DNA from: Neobacillus pocheonensis
GTDB lineage: Bacteria; Bacillota; Bacilli; Bacillales; Cytobacillaceae
Reading direction: 5' to 3'
NCBI GenBank assembly: GCA_023702235.1
Contig: JAMQCR010000002.1
Location: forward strand, 372,001 to 436,000
Length of the DNA: 64,000 nucleotides
Shown here: piece after piece, positions 1-8,223 of the stretch
Position numbering within the stretch: the stretch's first letter is position 1
Layout of the letters: the number at the start of each line of letters is the position of its first letter
Program-made: the position numbers and the translations under genes
The notes under the pieces: generated by a model
The model's input: the letters and a program-made list of their open reading frames with translations, nothing else
Databases searched by the model: none
Told to the model about the DNA's origin: nothing

Positions 1-28
1 TCAATAGTCCCCAATTTCTAAAGTTACT

Positions 29-69
29 AAAAATAGTCCCAAGTGTGTAAATCACTTGGGACTATTTTT
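29..69. terminator. Bidirectional intrinsic terminator
   Basis: A perfect 17-bp inverted repeat (arms 29-45 and 53-69) around a 7-nt loop. Each arm ends in five A or T residues, so it can work for transcripts from both sides. It lies downstream of the broken transporter gene that ends at 147 on the minus strand. Confidence 0.8.
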
Positions 70-146
70 ATATCAAGCTTGTGTCAATCGGTATGCTGTT
101 TGGTAATTGATTTTCATCCAACAGCAGTAACTCCGTAAGTATTCCC

Positions 147-1478
147 TTAAAAATTAATGAATATCTGCAATAATGTAGCTATAGTCAATCCAATGAGCAA
201 TGCGACCATAGTCCAGCCCCATATTCTACCGAATAAATTGGCTTGTGTATTGTCCCATCAACTTTTTATCACTTGTCATTAATATCAAGAATATTAGAAG
301 TGGTGACACAAGGACTCCACCGATCACCTGAGTGATGATTGAGATGTAGTTTAAGGGCAAATTGGGTATTAAAATGGCGAGAGCAGCAAGGACTAGACTG
401 CCAATATAGATGACATAAAATTTCGGTGCCTCCCAGATCTTATCATTGAGACTTTTGGACCAACCAAACAATTCAGCAATGCTCCAGGAAGAAGATAAAG
501 ATATTGTTATGGATGCCAAGAAGCCAGCATTGAACAACCCGAGCCCAAAGAGGATTGCTGGCCACCGCCCTACACTGTGATCAAGTGAACGGATGATGTC
601 AGATGGGCATGCGTTGCTAATATTTTGTACGTGGCAAAGAGTGCAGCACCACAGAGAATAATCCCAGCTGCGACAATAACCTGAATGATACAGCCAATTG
701 CGGTGTCAATTCGGCTAAAACGAAGCTCTTTTGCGGTCACACCCTTATCAATCGTACCACTTCCTTGAAAGAAGATCATCCAAGGGGCAATAGCATTCCC
801 GATGGTTGCGATTACGTACCAAATTACACTGCCTTTTAGTAAATACGGAACATTCCATGCCGAAAAGGCATGCCCGATCGCTGCCATACTTGGATGCGTC
901 ATACCAGCTACCACTAAAAAGACAACATTGAGTAGTCCTACAAACAACGCAATTCGTTCTTTTGTCCAGTATCCAGTAAATACAACGAAAGCAACGATAA
1001 GCACTAAACAAATTATGGTACTAGGCAATAGTGGAATTCCTAACAATATCAGCCCCGCCGTCATCCCAATGAATTCGGTAATCAGTGTTAACAGATTTTC
1101 GAAAGCAAGGGTACTGATGTGATAGTAACCCCAAAATTTCCCATAACGTCGTAAAGCCAACCTGGAAAAGCCTTCTTGGGTTACGGCACAAAGGCGCATG
1201 CTCATTTCCTGAATCGTAAATGTCAGAGGGGCAAGGCAAATTACTAAAGGAATAAATAGCCCGATGCCAAATTGTGCCCCTGTAACGGCGTAAGAAATAA
1301 CTCCACCCGCATCATTATCAGCCATTGCTGCGATAAAACCAGGTCCCATAAGTGCCCAAATGATTAATAATCGACGTTTCCAGCCTGTTTTATGTTTTGT
1401 AACAATTGAATGAAACTTGGATTGATTTATTTCTGTAGAAGATGATGTTGATTGTATTTCACTCATGTCCGTTTTCAC
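147..1478 (-). pseudogene. Nramp-related magnesium transporter (NRMT) paralogue, frameshifted
   Basis: Broken gene for an Nramp/SLC11-fold transporter. Three pieces in different frames join into one membrane protein of about 440 residues: 1478 to about 600, then to about 240, then a tail to a stop at 147. TM1 has DNDAGG where Mn/Fe Nramps have DPGN, and TM6 has APWM where they have the Met-Pro-His motif; both changes mark the NRMT branch, known to import Mg2+. The intact gene at 8224-9477 has the same motifs, so this is a diverged second copy, but it has no M-box. The frames rejoin with one extra C near 605 and one C fewer near 241, so two single-base errors would also explain it. The start is GTG at 1478 or ATG at 1466. 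Confidence 0.8.
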
Positions 1479-1616
1479 ATCCCACGTAAGTTTCTATACA
1501 ACATTAATGTATTCTGGTGTTGAAGAATGTGCATAGGCTATTATCACATGTTGAAAATAAAGAAACATTTCTTAACATTCGAAATAAATATATAACTATT
1601 AGGGAGGAGTTTAGAA

Positions 1617-1715
1617 ATGGGAGCATCATTTATATTTATAACTATAATATCTGGGATAGTATCATACATCCTTGGAATACGGATTATGAACCACTTTCAT
1701 AAAAGGAGAAAATAG
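1617..1715 (+). CDS. 32-residue single-span membrane peptide
   Basis: A short open frame with a strong ribosome binding site (GGGAGGAG, 7 nt before ATG). The peptide is one hydrophobic helix (about residues 4-24, Ile/Gly-rich) followed by a basic tail HFHKRRK. That is the usual form of bacterial membrane microproteins that bind or modulate a larger transporter. It diverges from the NRMT paralogue at 147-1478, about 140 bp away. I recognise no family; function is unknown. The ribosome binding site and the clean hydrophobic-then-basic layout are the reasons to call it. Confidence 0.5.
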   Translation: MGASFIFITIISGIVSYILGIRIMNHFHKRRK

Positions 1716-1823
1716 GTGGAAATATCTAATAATAAGACTTTAACGGTCAAGTTAAGGAACAATTTGGTAAAACCCAGGTTCGTTGAGCTTTTCTCAAAAC
1801 ATTGTTTTGAAATGGGAAGATAA
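1716..1823 (+). CDS. Possible 35-residue basic peptide
   Basis: This frame starts with GTG directly after the stop of the 32-residue membrane peptide, and AAAAGGAG lies just upstream, so it could be translationally coupled. The product is hydrophilic, with several Lys and Arg, and has no known motif. It may be chance. Confidence 0.22.
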   Translation: MEISNNKTLTVKLRNNLVKPRFVELFSKHCFEMGR

Positions 1824-1835
1824 TAACATAATGCA

Positions 1836-2130
1836 TTAGAAATTCAACATGTCAGTTGCCATTGCTGCTATTTTAGAAAATACCCGCAACACAAAACAAT
1901 AACCATTTTGGAAAATGATCTCGACATAGCCCCGGAAGGTTTTTACATGTTGCAATTCCAAGTTTAGCTGACATATTTTGAAGCAGATAACAACCCACAG
2001 CATCTTATCAATATTAGCAATAAACGCAATAAATGTCGCCGGAGAAAAGGTAAAATTGCACGAATTCCTTTTCGTTCCCCTAAAATCGCTGCATGACATG
2101 ACAGTTTGTTTTCGCTTAAAAAGAAGCATT
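1836..2130 (-). pseudogene. mntH: Remnant of a mntH manganese transporter (Nramp)
   Basis: Read across all three minus-strand frames, this stretch still spells MntH N-terminal segments in order: ERKGIRAILPFL, then FIAFIANID (family: FIA-AYIDPGN), then MLWVVI, then LSAKLGIAT-KNLP, then AAMATD. The DPGN metal motif and a piece of TM1b are deleted, several indels are present, and the similarity stops at 1836 after about 100 residues. This is a true, old pseudogene with the rest lost. It differs from the neighbouring NRMT, because the LSAKLGIATGKNLPE block is typical of MntH proper. An AAGGAGG site remains near 2290. Confidence 0.7.
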
Positions 2131-2415
2131 ATGCCCCTTGGTTTTCCTTATTCTAACCCATTCATCTTGTTTTCTCCCATTAAAATGGAGTTCTACTTTT
2201 CTTTCCCCCGTTGTAACGGCCTCTTGCGTTATTCAGATTACATTCAATACATTTTGCAAGATAGTAACCTTCCAAGAATCATTCCAATTCCTCCTTAACA
2301 AAAAAATTTAGAATAGTAATTTAAAAAGCTGAGGAAATGTGTTTATCTCTTACATATACTGTTGATAAAACTTCAACAAATTGAACATGTAGTAATTAGA
2401 AAGGGGGAAACAGCG

Positions 2416-3057
2416 ATGCTAGAGAAAAATAAAGAACAAAACCTTGGGTTACTAATAAAGACATTGTTAAAGAAACATTCGCTGTCCATGCGAAAACTTA
2501 GCGGACTCACAGGAATTGATACAGCAACCATTTCACGAATTGTAAATGGGAAACAACAAGCGAAATTGAATCACTTACAACAATTTGCTTATCACCTAAA
2601 CACTTCGCTAGAGAAATTAATTGAAGCTGCAGGTTATGAGATGGGTGGAGGAAAAGAAGAAGCAAAATCAGAAATTCTATACTCAGTGGATACCATTCAA
2701 AAAATCCTTCAATCCTTTAAATTGGTTGATACACAATTTACTTTGGCTCATGTCGAAAAGGAATTAGCTAAGTTCGAACAATATGCACAAACAGAAGAGG
2801 GACATCGGATTATTTGCGAGGATTTTAAGAAGAAAATAGAGCAAGTAGGTAGTGTGGGTCCATTTATCGAACAATTAAAGCAAATGAATATTCAATATTG
2901 TGATCCTACAACTTTAAGTGCTGAACGTGCAGTAATTGGAAGTGCGTTGTTATATTTTATTTTATCTGCTGACATTATCCCTGATTATGTATATCCAATT
3001 GGTTATTTAGACGATACAATTGCTGTGCAACTTGTGTTAAAACGTCTTGCGAAATGA
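2416..3057 (+). CDS. XRE-family HTH protein with C-terminal DUF1232 domain
   Basis: Protein of 213 residues. Residues about 8-70 form a Cro/C1-type helix-turn-helix (SMRKLSGLTGIDTATISRI, then NGK), and residues about 165-212 form a YkvA/DUF1232 domain (the ADIIPDYVYPIGYLDD core) that in other proteins lies at the membrane. The middle is charged and probably helical. The ATG at 2416 has AAAGGGGG 9 nt upstream; an upstream in-frame start has none. A paralogue at 4778-5446 shares this exact architecture, and the two flank the LCP gene. The likely role is a transcription regulator with a membrane-linked sensing domain; the target is unknown. Confidence 0.85.
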   Translation: MLEKNKEQNLGLLIKTLLKKHSLSMRKLSGLTGIDTATISRIVNGKQQAKLNHLQQFAYHLNTSLEKLIEAAGYEMGGGKEEAKSEILYSVDTIQKILQSFKLVDTQFTLAHVEKELAKFEQYAQTEEGHRIICEDFKKKIEQVGSVGPFIEQLKQMNIQYCDPTTLSAERAVIGSALLYFILSADIIPDYVYPIGYLDDTIAVQLVLKRLAK

Positions 3058-3090
3058 ATATTCTTATATAGAGCTATACCATGTAAGTAG

Positions 3091-3336
3091 GTGAAAGAAG
3101 ACAAAAAAGAAATGCATTTTTTCCTGTTTTGTTCTAATAATTTATGTTCAATGGTCGGATTGTTAATTTATTACCTCCACCAGAACATATTTTCTAAAAG
3201 ACACCACTTACTGACATTTATCTGTGCAGGTAGTTTGATGATAATTCTGATTAAACGGTTGTATATTGATAGATTAATGATGGTCATAATGAGAGTTTTT
3301 TGGTCAATATTTGAGTTTAAGGGCATTATAAGTTAA
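3091..3336 (+). CDS. Possible small membrane protein (81 residues)
   Basis: Frame opening with GTG 33 bp after the XRE-DUF1232 gene. It has two hydrophobic stretches (about residues 17-30 and 41-55) and basic ends. The start has no good ribosome binding site and no family is recognised. It ends 100 bp before a strong terminator, which fits a transcript running from 2416, but it may be a chance frame in AT-rich DNA. Confidence 0.28.
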   Translation: MKEDKKEMHFFLFCSNNLCSMVGLLIYYLHQNIFSKRHHLLTFICAGSLMIILIKRLYIDRLMMVIMRVFWSIFEFKGIIS

Positions 3337-3436
3337 TAACTTACCCATTCGAAAAGGGAAAAAAGAAAAAGGAAAAGAAAACAGAAAACCTTGTCTAGTT
3401 TTAAGGTCCTTTATAAAATTCACAAAAAAATGAAGT

Positions 3437-3484
3437 AAAAACCCCTATTTACATAAGTTATTAACTTGTAAATGGGGTTTTTTT
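3437..3484. terminator. Intrinsic terminator between convergent genes
   Basis: Hairpin with arms ACCCCTATTTACA and TGTAAATGGGGT (one bulged base), followed by seven T on the plus strand and with A-rich sequence before it. It sits between the XRE-DUF1232 gene (+) and the LCP gene (-) and probably serves both. Confidence 0.8.
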
Positions 3485-3546
3485 AGTTGATGTTATTGTT
3501 ACTTGAAGTATTGCTACAAATAGTAGTTTTGCTATGGCGATATGTG

Positions 3547-4602
3547 TTATTGCTCGTGTAACTCGCTGACGGTCATTTTCGTAGTGCTAAAACTATTTCT
3601 AGTTCCTGTACCTTTATAGAATTTTGTAACAGGGCTTGGAGCTAAATTTAATGATGCGCGAATTTCGTCAGATAACGTTTGTCGTTCTTGATTATCAACG
3701 AGTAAATACCAAGTATTATGAATTGTTGCTCCTTGCCCTTGTATTTGCATAGTATCAATCTTTTTAGCTGCAGGTTTGTATGAAGACGCAATATTAATCA
3801 TATCATCTAACGTTAAGTTTGTTGTAATGTTATTTGCAAGTGCTTTAAGTATTTTATTGTAATTGACTAAAGTTGACATTGACTTACCTTTGTCGATAAT
3901 TTTAGAAATGACTTCACGTTGTCTTTCCTGACGTCCAAAGTCACCTCTTGGATCTTGGTGCCTCATACGGGCATATTCAAGTGCTTGTAGCCCATTTAAG
4001 TGTTGTGGACCCGTTTTCAGCGTAACTCCATCCAATTCAAACGCATATTTATTATTTACGTCTATACCACCCACTGCGTCAATGATATCTTTAAAGCCTT
4101 GAAAATTCACATTAACATAGTAATCGATTGGTATATTTAAAAAGTTTTCAACGGTATCGATACACATTTCAGGTCCGCCATATTCATATGAAGCGTTAAT
4201 TTTATTAACCTGATTCTTGCTTGGATCTTTATTATCAATTAACTTTGTGCGGGTATCACGTGGGATACTTAATAATTTAGTCGTTTTATTTTTAGGGTTA
4301 ATCGTGATGACTAACATAGTATCCGTGTTTCCGCCGGGTTCGTCGGCGCGATGATCATCACCAAGCAACAAGATTGAGATTGGATCTAAATTGTTAAAGT
4401 TGACTTTTGATGTTCGCTTCGCAGAAACGTCTCGTAAAAGTGGCTTATTCATTTTATTAACAGCTGTTGCTACATTATTATAGACATTATAAAAAAAGAT
4501 ACCTCCGCCAAACAATAAAATTAGTAGGGCTAATAGACTGATGCGACCCCAACGTGGCTTCCTCTTTATTATCTTTTTATGATTTGATCTAGAATCATTC
4601 AT
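3547..4602 (-). CDS. LytR-CpsA-Psr (LCP) family wall-polymer transferase
   Basis: Protein of 351 residues. LCP enzymes attach teichoic acids or other anionic polymers from lipid carriers to peptidoglycan outside the membrane. A basic N-terminus is followed by one membrane helix (about residues 21-42), then the LCP domain: ILLLGDDHR, NTDTML, SIPRDT, ALEYARMRHQDPRGDFGRQ and RQREV hold the conserved Asp and Arg residues for pyrophosphate and metal binding. The start at 4602 has AAGGGA 9 nt upstream; an earlier TTG has no such site. It is monocistronic between two XRE-DUF1232 genes and closest in form to B. subtilis TagT/TagU/TagV. It appears intact. Confidence 0.92.
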   Translation of the reverse strand: MNDSRSNHKKIIKRKPRWGRISLLALLILLFGGGIFFYNVYNNVATAVNKMNKPLLRDVSAKRTSKVNFNNLDPISILLLGDDHRADEPGGNTDTMLVITINPKNKTTKLLSIPRDTRTKLIDNKDPSKNQVNKINASYEYGGPEMCIDTVENFLNIPIDYYVNVNFQGFKDIIDAVGGIDVNNKYAFELDGVTLKTGPQHLNGLQALEYARMRHQDPRGDFGRQERQREVISKIIDKGKSMSTLVNYNKILKALANNITTNLTLDDMINIASSYKPAAKKIDTMQIQGQGATIHNTWYLLVDNQERQTLSDEIRASLNLAPSPVTKFYKGTGTRNSFSTTKMTVSELHEQ

Positions 4603-4777
4603 AAAAACTGTTCCCTTCTTTACCAGTAGTATCTTAGTTAAAGACAATCATAAACAAATTAATTTTAAAGTTAATTATCTATCTACAAAACTACACATTT
4701 TACCCTAAGTTGCTATTTGTAGAGTTAAGCGAAGCTTAACGTTGTTGTTTTTTCATTTTTTCTTTCAACCTAAACAG

Positions 4778-5446
4778 CTATTTCTTTTCTATTGAGCCTC
4801 TTACTTCCTTTGATAGTAAATCTAAAACAAGTTTTACAACAATGGCGTCGTCTAAATACCCTATCGGAAAAATGTAATCCGGAATAATATCTATTGGTAA
4901 TATGAAGTAGATTAATGCACCTCCCATTAAAGCTAGTTCACGTGGTGTACCGTTCATCGTACTAAATTTCACAAACATATCCTTCAAATGGTCAATAAAT
5001 GGACCTATGCCGCCTACTTTTTGAAGCTTCTCCTCAAAGCCCTTTAAAATAGTCTCTTTCCCTACTTCAGTTTGTGCAAATTGTGTATATTTAGCTAATT
5101 GTTGTTCAACACATTCAATGGTAAACTTTTGATTATATATTTTTGAGGATTCAAGTATATTTAAAATGCTGTCAATAGACGAATGAAAATCATCAGAGTG
5201 GAGATTTTCCTGTTTTTGTTCAATAGGATAACCCGCAGCCACAAATAAATCAGCAATAGGGGCTTTAAGACAGTTGGCAAATTTTTGTAAGTGTTCTGGA
5301 GTAGCTTTTCGTTTACCGTTTATGATCCGTGAGATTGTACCTATATCGATCTCTGTAAGCTTACTAAGTTTCCTCATTGATAATGACCGTTGCTTAAGTA
5401 ATTCTTTTAACAGCACACCAATGCTATTTTTTTTTACATCAGACAT
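4778..5446 (-). CDS. XRE-family HTH protein with C-terminal DUF1232 domain (paralogue)
   Basis: Protein of 222 residues, paralogous over its length to the protein at 2416-3057. The HTH is at residues about 8-70 (SMRKLSKLTEIDIGTISRI, then NGK), a helical middle region follows, and the DUF1232 domain is at about 165-210 (IDIIPDYIFPIGYLDD). The two copies face outward around the LCP gene, which suggests local duplication followed by divergence. Its upstream region carries the duplicated AT-rich segment with TTGAC-N5-GTCAA palindromes, a candidate binding site for this protein or its paralogue. No damage is seen. Confidence 0.85.
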   Translation of the reverse strand: MSDVKKNSIGVLLKELLKQRSLSMRKLSKLTEIDIGTISRIINGKRKATPEHLQKFANCLKAPIADLFVAAGYPIEQKQENLHSDDFHSSIDSILNILESSKIYNQKFTIECVEQQLAKYTQFAQTEVGKETILKGFEEKLQKVGGIGPFIDHLKDMFVKFSTMNGTPRELALMGGALIYFILPIDIIPDYIFPIGYLDDAIVVKLVLDLLSKEVRGSIEKK

Positions 5447-5463
5447 AATATACTATCCTTTTC

Positions 5464-5875
5464 TTTTAATTAATGAGAAATTAAGATATTAATCTTAGTT
5501 TTTATATAAAAAATCCAATGCACTAAATTAGTGTAATAAAGTAAATGCTGTTTATAAAAAAAATCTATATGTTGACTTTTTGTCAACATATTACACCGGT
5601 ATTGCCAAATGGGAGTTTAATCCATTATTAAACTTTTAAATTATTAATATACCTTATTAATAAAGGAATAAATAAAATTGTTGAATTATTTCATTTATTT
5701 ACACACCAACAATGAAGGCATATATTTTATGATTAATGAAAAATTAAGATATTAATATAATATTAATCTTAGTTTTTATATAAAAAATGTATTACAATTC
5801 AATAAATTAGTGTAATAAAATAAATATTATTTATAAAATATATCTATACGTTGACAATTTGTCAATAGATTATAC
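5464..5875. repeat. Tandem copies of an AT-rich upstream segment with a conserved palindrome
   Basis: Two copies of about 125-145 bp (about 5464-5590 and 5727-5872) share long blocks: the TTAAGATATTAAT region, CTTAGTTTTTATATAAAAAA, ATAAATTAGTGTAATAAA and a palindrome. The palindrome is TTGAC-TTTTT-GTCAA at 5572-5586 and TTGAC-AATTT-GTCAA at 5851-5865. The copies lie upstream of the XRE-DUF1232 gene at 4778-5446. The half-sites are kept while neighbouring bases changed, which suggests an operator. Apart from the terminator at 5960-6025, no gene is visible between 5447 and 6083. Confidence 0.6.
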
Positions 5876-5959
5876 CTGGTTGTTTGAATCCATGACACTG
5901 CCATACTTTCTATAAAGTTAAAACCAATATGATTTTCCAATGTTTTTGTGATGGATATA

Positions 5960-6025
5960 AAAAAAAAACACCTATTCTTTTGGTAAAATAATGGCGACAA
6001 AACCAATTAAACCAATGAAAGGTGT
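5960..6025 (-). terminator. Probable terminator for the 6084-6341 gene
   Basis: On the minus strand, arms with ACACCT and TTGGT pair with ACCAA and AGGTGT around a long loop, and about ten T follow. It lies 60 bp past the stop of the minus-strand gene. Confidence 0.55.
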
Positions 6026-6083
6026 AACCCATTATGTTATCCACAAATCAATCGTCTATTACAAACTTTAATACTTTTAATTA

Positions 6084-6341
6084 TTAATTACTTTCTAAAT
6101 TTGACTCTAATAAATCATCAATTTGTTTAAATAGAATCTCCAAAGAATCCTCAAAATCTTCAGAGTTCAAGTCGTATTTTTCATTGAGGATGTATATTGG
6201 TTTTTCTTCTCTTGCTTTAGCTCGATATAACGGTGAATGAACAACAGCCCACTCTCCATCTAACCAGATGAATATCTGACTATAGTTTCCTTCCGAAATT
6301 ATTTCATGGAAAGCACCCTTAGCCTTTAATCTGACATCCAA
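6084..6341 (-). CDS. Hypothetical protein (85 residues)
   Basis: I choose a TTG start at 6341 because GGAGG lies 7 nt before it; longer frames have no such site. The product is mixed and acidic at its end (EDFEDSLEILFKQIDDLLES), with a beta-rich middle around FIWLDGEWAVVHSPLYR. No family is recognised. It is a single gene with its own terminator downstream, facing away from the magnesium riboswitch. Confidence 0.55.
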   Translation of the reverse strand: MDVRLKAKGAFHEIISEGNYSQIFIWLDGEWAVVHSPLYRAKAREEKPIYILNEKYDLNSEDFEDSLEILFKQIDDLLESNLESN

Positions 6342-6481
6342 TTGAATTCCTCCAAATAAGAGCACTGTAATATATATTTAAAACGTCTATAAACACAACT
6401 TACCACTTAAGATTATTATTATATACTCTAAAAAAAAGATGGTTATTTTCTGCTCTTTACTCGCCAACCTGCAATAAAAAT

Positions 6482-6510
6482 ATTGACAAGTAAGACAATC
6501 AATCGTAAGT
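6482..6510 (+). promoter_or_regulatory. Candidate promoter for the M-box transcript
   Basis: TTGACA at 6482-6487 is followed after 17 nt by TAAGTT, a fair -10 match, about 30 bp before the riboswitch aptamer. Confidence 0.4.
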
Positions 6511-6534
6511 TTACGATGGTTCAATGCAAGAATA

Positions 6535-6699
6535 AATCCTCGTTAGGTGAGATTCCTATACAAACAAAGGCCATTGACTGGAAACATCAAAAGACGGCCA
6601 ATGGGTTACTCGGAATAGGTCGGATAAAGGCTTTACCAAATCTAAAGTGGGCGATGTCGTTCTCTACATTGTATAGTCCTAAAACTGAGCTAGGGGGAT
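6535..6699 (+). promoter_or_regulatory. M-box (ykoK) magnesium riboswitch
   Basis: The stretch matches the M-box aptamer block by block: the TCGTTAGGTGAG entry, TCCTATACA, GGCC-CTGGAAAC, AAAGACGGCCAATGGGT, then the AAGGCTTTACCAAA arm and GCGATGTCGT. The closing stem pairs ATCCTC (6535-6540) with GGGGGAT (6693-6699). M-boxes bind Mg2+ and switch off Mg transporter genes when Mg is high. It lies 260 bp before the PRC/MgtE-N/CBS gene and the NRMT. The terminator/antiterminator could not be resolved by eye; the T-rich run at about 6755-6770 is the likely site. Confidence 0.88.
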
Positions 6700-6957
6700 A
6701 AATGATGTTCTTCTGTGTACTTCTGTACTTTTAGAAATTGCACCTCAAATATAGGGGGTTTTTATTTTGCTTGAAAAATGCCTTACCAGGAAACAATATT
6801 TGTACCCTAATGCTTGGCATACTCTATCCTACTTCGGAGGTGAGCATATTTTCATGGATGATCCCGATGCAGTGAGTGCAGTTCGAAATAATGTATGGAA
6901 TATGGAGGGAAATAAGCATCCTTCTAAATTTATAAGTATCAAGAGGAGGTTATTTCT

Positions 6958-8209
6958 ATGCCTGCCGCACAAACTTTTTATTTGAGTCGGATTCTTGGTA
7001 ACAAAGTGTGGTCCAATTCGAAGCACATAGTGGGCAAGTTGCTTGATTTGGTTGTGGATGTTACAGCTGTTCGTCCACAAGTTATCGCCGTAAAAATGAA
7101 GATCGGAAACAAGGTTCGGATTATCGATTTTTCAACCTTTGAGATTACAAAGAAAAATAAGCAATATTACATAGAATGCAAAAACCTAAAAGATAAGGAA
7201 ATTTCAACGGAAAACACCTTATTCCTCGTAAAACATATTCTCGATAAGCAAATTGTCGACATGTATGGAAGGAAAGTCGTACGGGTCAACGATCTTAGAC
7301 TTGCCATTCTATCGAATGGAGTCTATATGCTCGCGGTAGATGTTGGTTTTGAAGGGCTTTTAAGAAGGCTTGGTGTTGCAAAACCCCTAAAAAATATAAT
7401 GAAACCAATGGGAATCAATATCCCAAGCCGTTTTCTACTTTGGGATGATGTCGAGACAATTGATTTTATTCGTCAAGGGATTAAGCTTTCCACATCATAT
7501 AACAAGTTGTCTACCCTTCATCCCTCTGACTTAGCGGATATCCTTGAGGATTTAGACAGGTCCACTCAGTTGGCCGTCTTTTCTTCTTTAGACATTGAGA
7601 AAGCAGCAGATGTACTTGAGGAATTGGAGCCTGACGCTCAGGTTAATGTCATTGAGAGTCTTACTGTTGATAAAGCTGCTATCATGTTGGAAAAAATGCC
7701 AGCAGACGAAGTAGCCGATATTCTGGATGAATTGGATGAAGAACAGGCCATTGAAATTTTAAATCAAATGGAAAGAGTTGTATCTGAAGAGGTCCGTGAA
7801 TTAATGGATTACCCCGAAAAATCAGTAGGTAGTCTGATGACCACGGAATTCATTTCATTTCATGAAAATATGACAGTAAATGAAGGCCATTGACCAGCTT
7901 AGGAGGTTAAAGCCCGATTCTGAATCCGTTCATTATCTCTATATTGTGAACAAAGATAATAAGCTTATTGCCAACCTCTCCTTACGTGACTTGATCATTG
8001 CACAACCCGCGACAATGTTGCATGACATTATGAATCGAGACATCATCTATGTTTCTGATGATGAAGAGATCGAAAACCTGAATGAAATCATTTCAAAGTA
8101 TAATTTATTTGGCATTCCGGTTGTTGATAATAGAATGACCCTCATTGGAATTGTCCTAATAAATGACGTGGTTCATAACCTACTGAAATCCAAAAGAAGA
8201 AAACGCTAG
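6958..8209 (+). CDS. PRC-barrel / MgtE-N / CBS protein, partner of NRMT (one frameshift)
   Basis: Soluble protein of about 416 residues that resembles the cytosolic part of MgtE but has no membrane domain. Residues about 12-135 hold two PRC-barrel-like units, about 180-290 the MgtE N-domain repeats (HPSDLADILEDLD, ADEVADILDELDEE), and about 300-410 a CBS pair (SVGSLMTTEFI; later GIPVVDNRMTLIGIV). The same two-gene set under an M-box is known from clostridial NRMT loci, so this is probably the Mg2+ or nucleotide sensor that gates the transporter. The reading frame breaks at 7885; removing one G from GGCC restores it. RBS GAGGAGG lies before ATG 6958. The transporter starts 15 bp after the stop. 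Confidence 0.82.
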
Positions 8210-8223
8210 AAAGGTGAGGGAAT

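Noticed and set aside
1978..2298. 106-residue plus-strand frame
   Set aside because: It is the antisense of the mntH remains; no start site.
6767..6985. 72-residue frame between the M-box and the next gene
   Set aside because: It has a weak TTG start and runs past the true start of the PRC/MgtE-N gene; more likely leader RNA.
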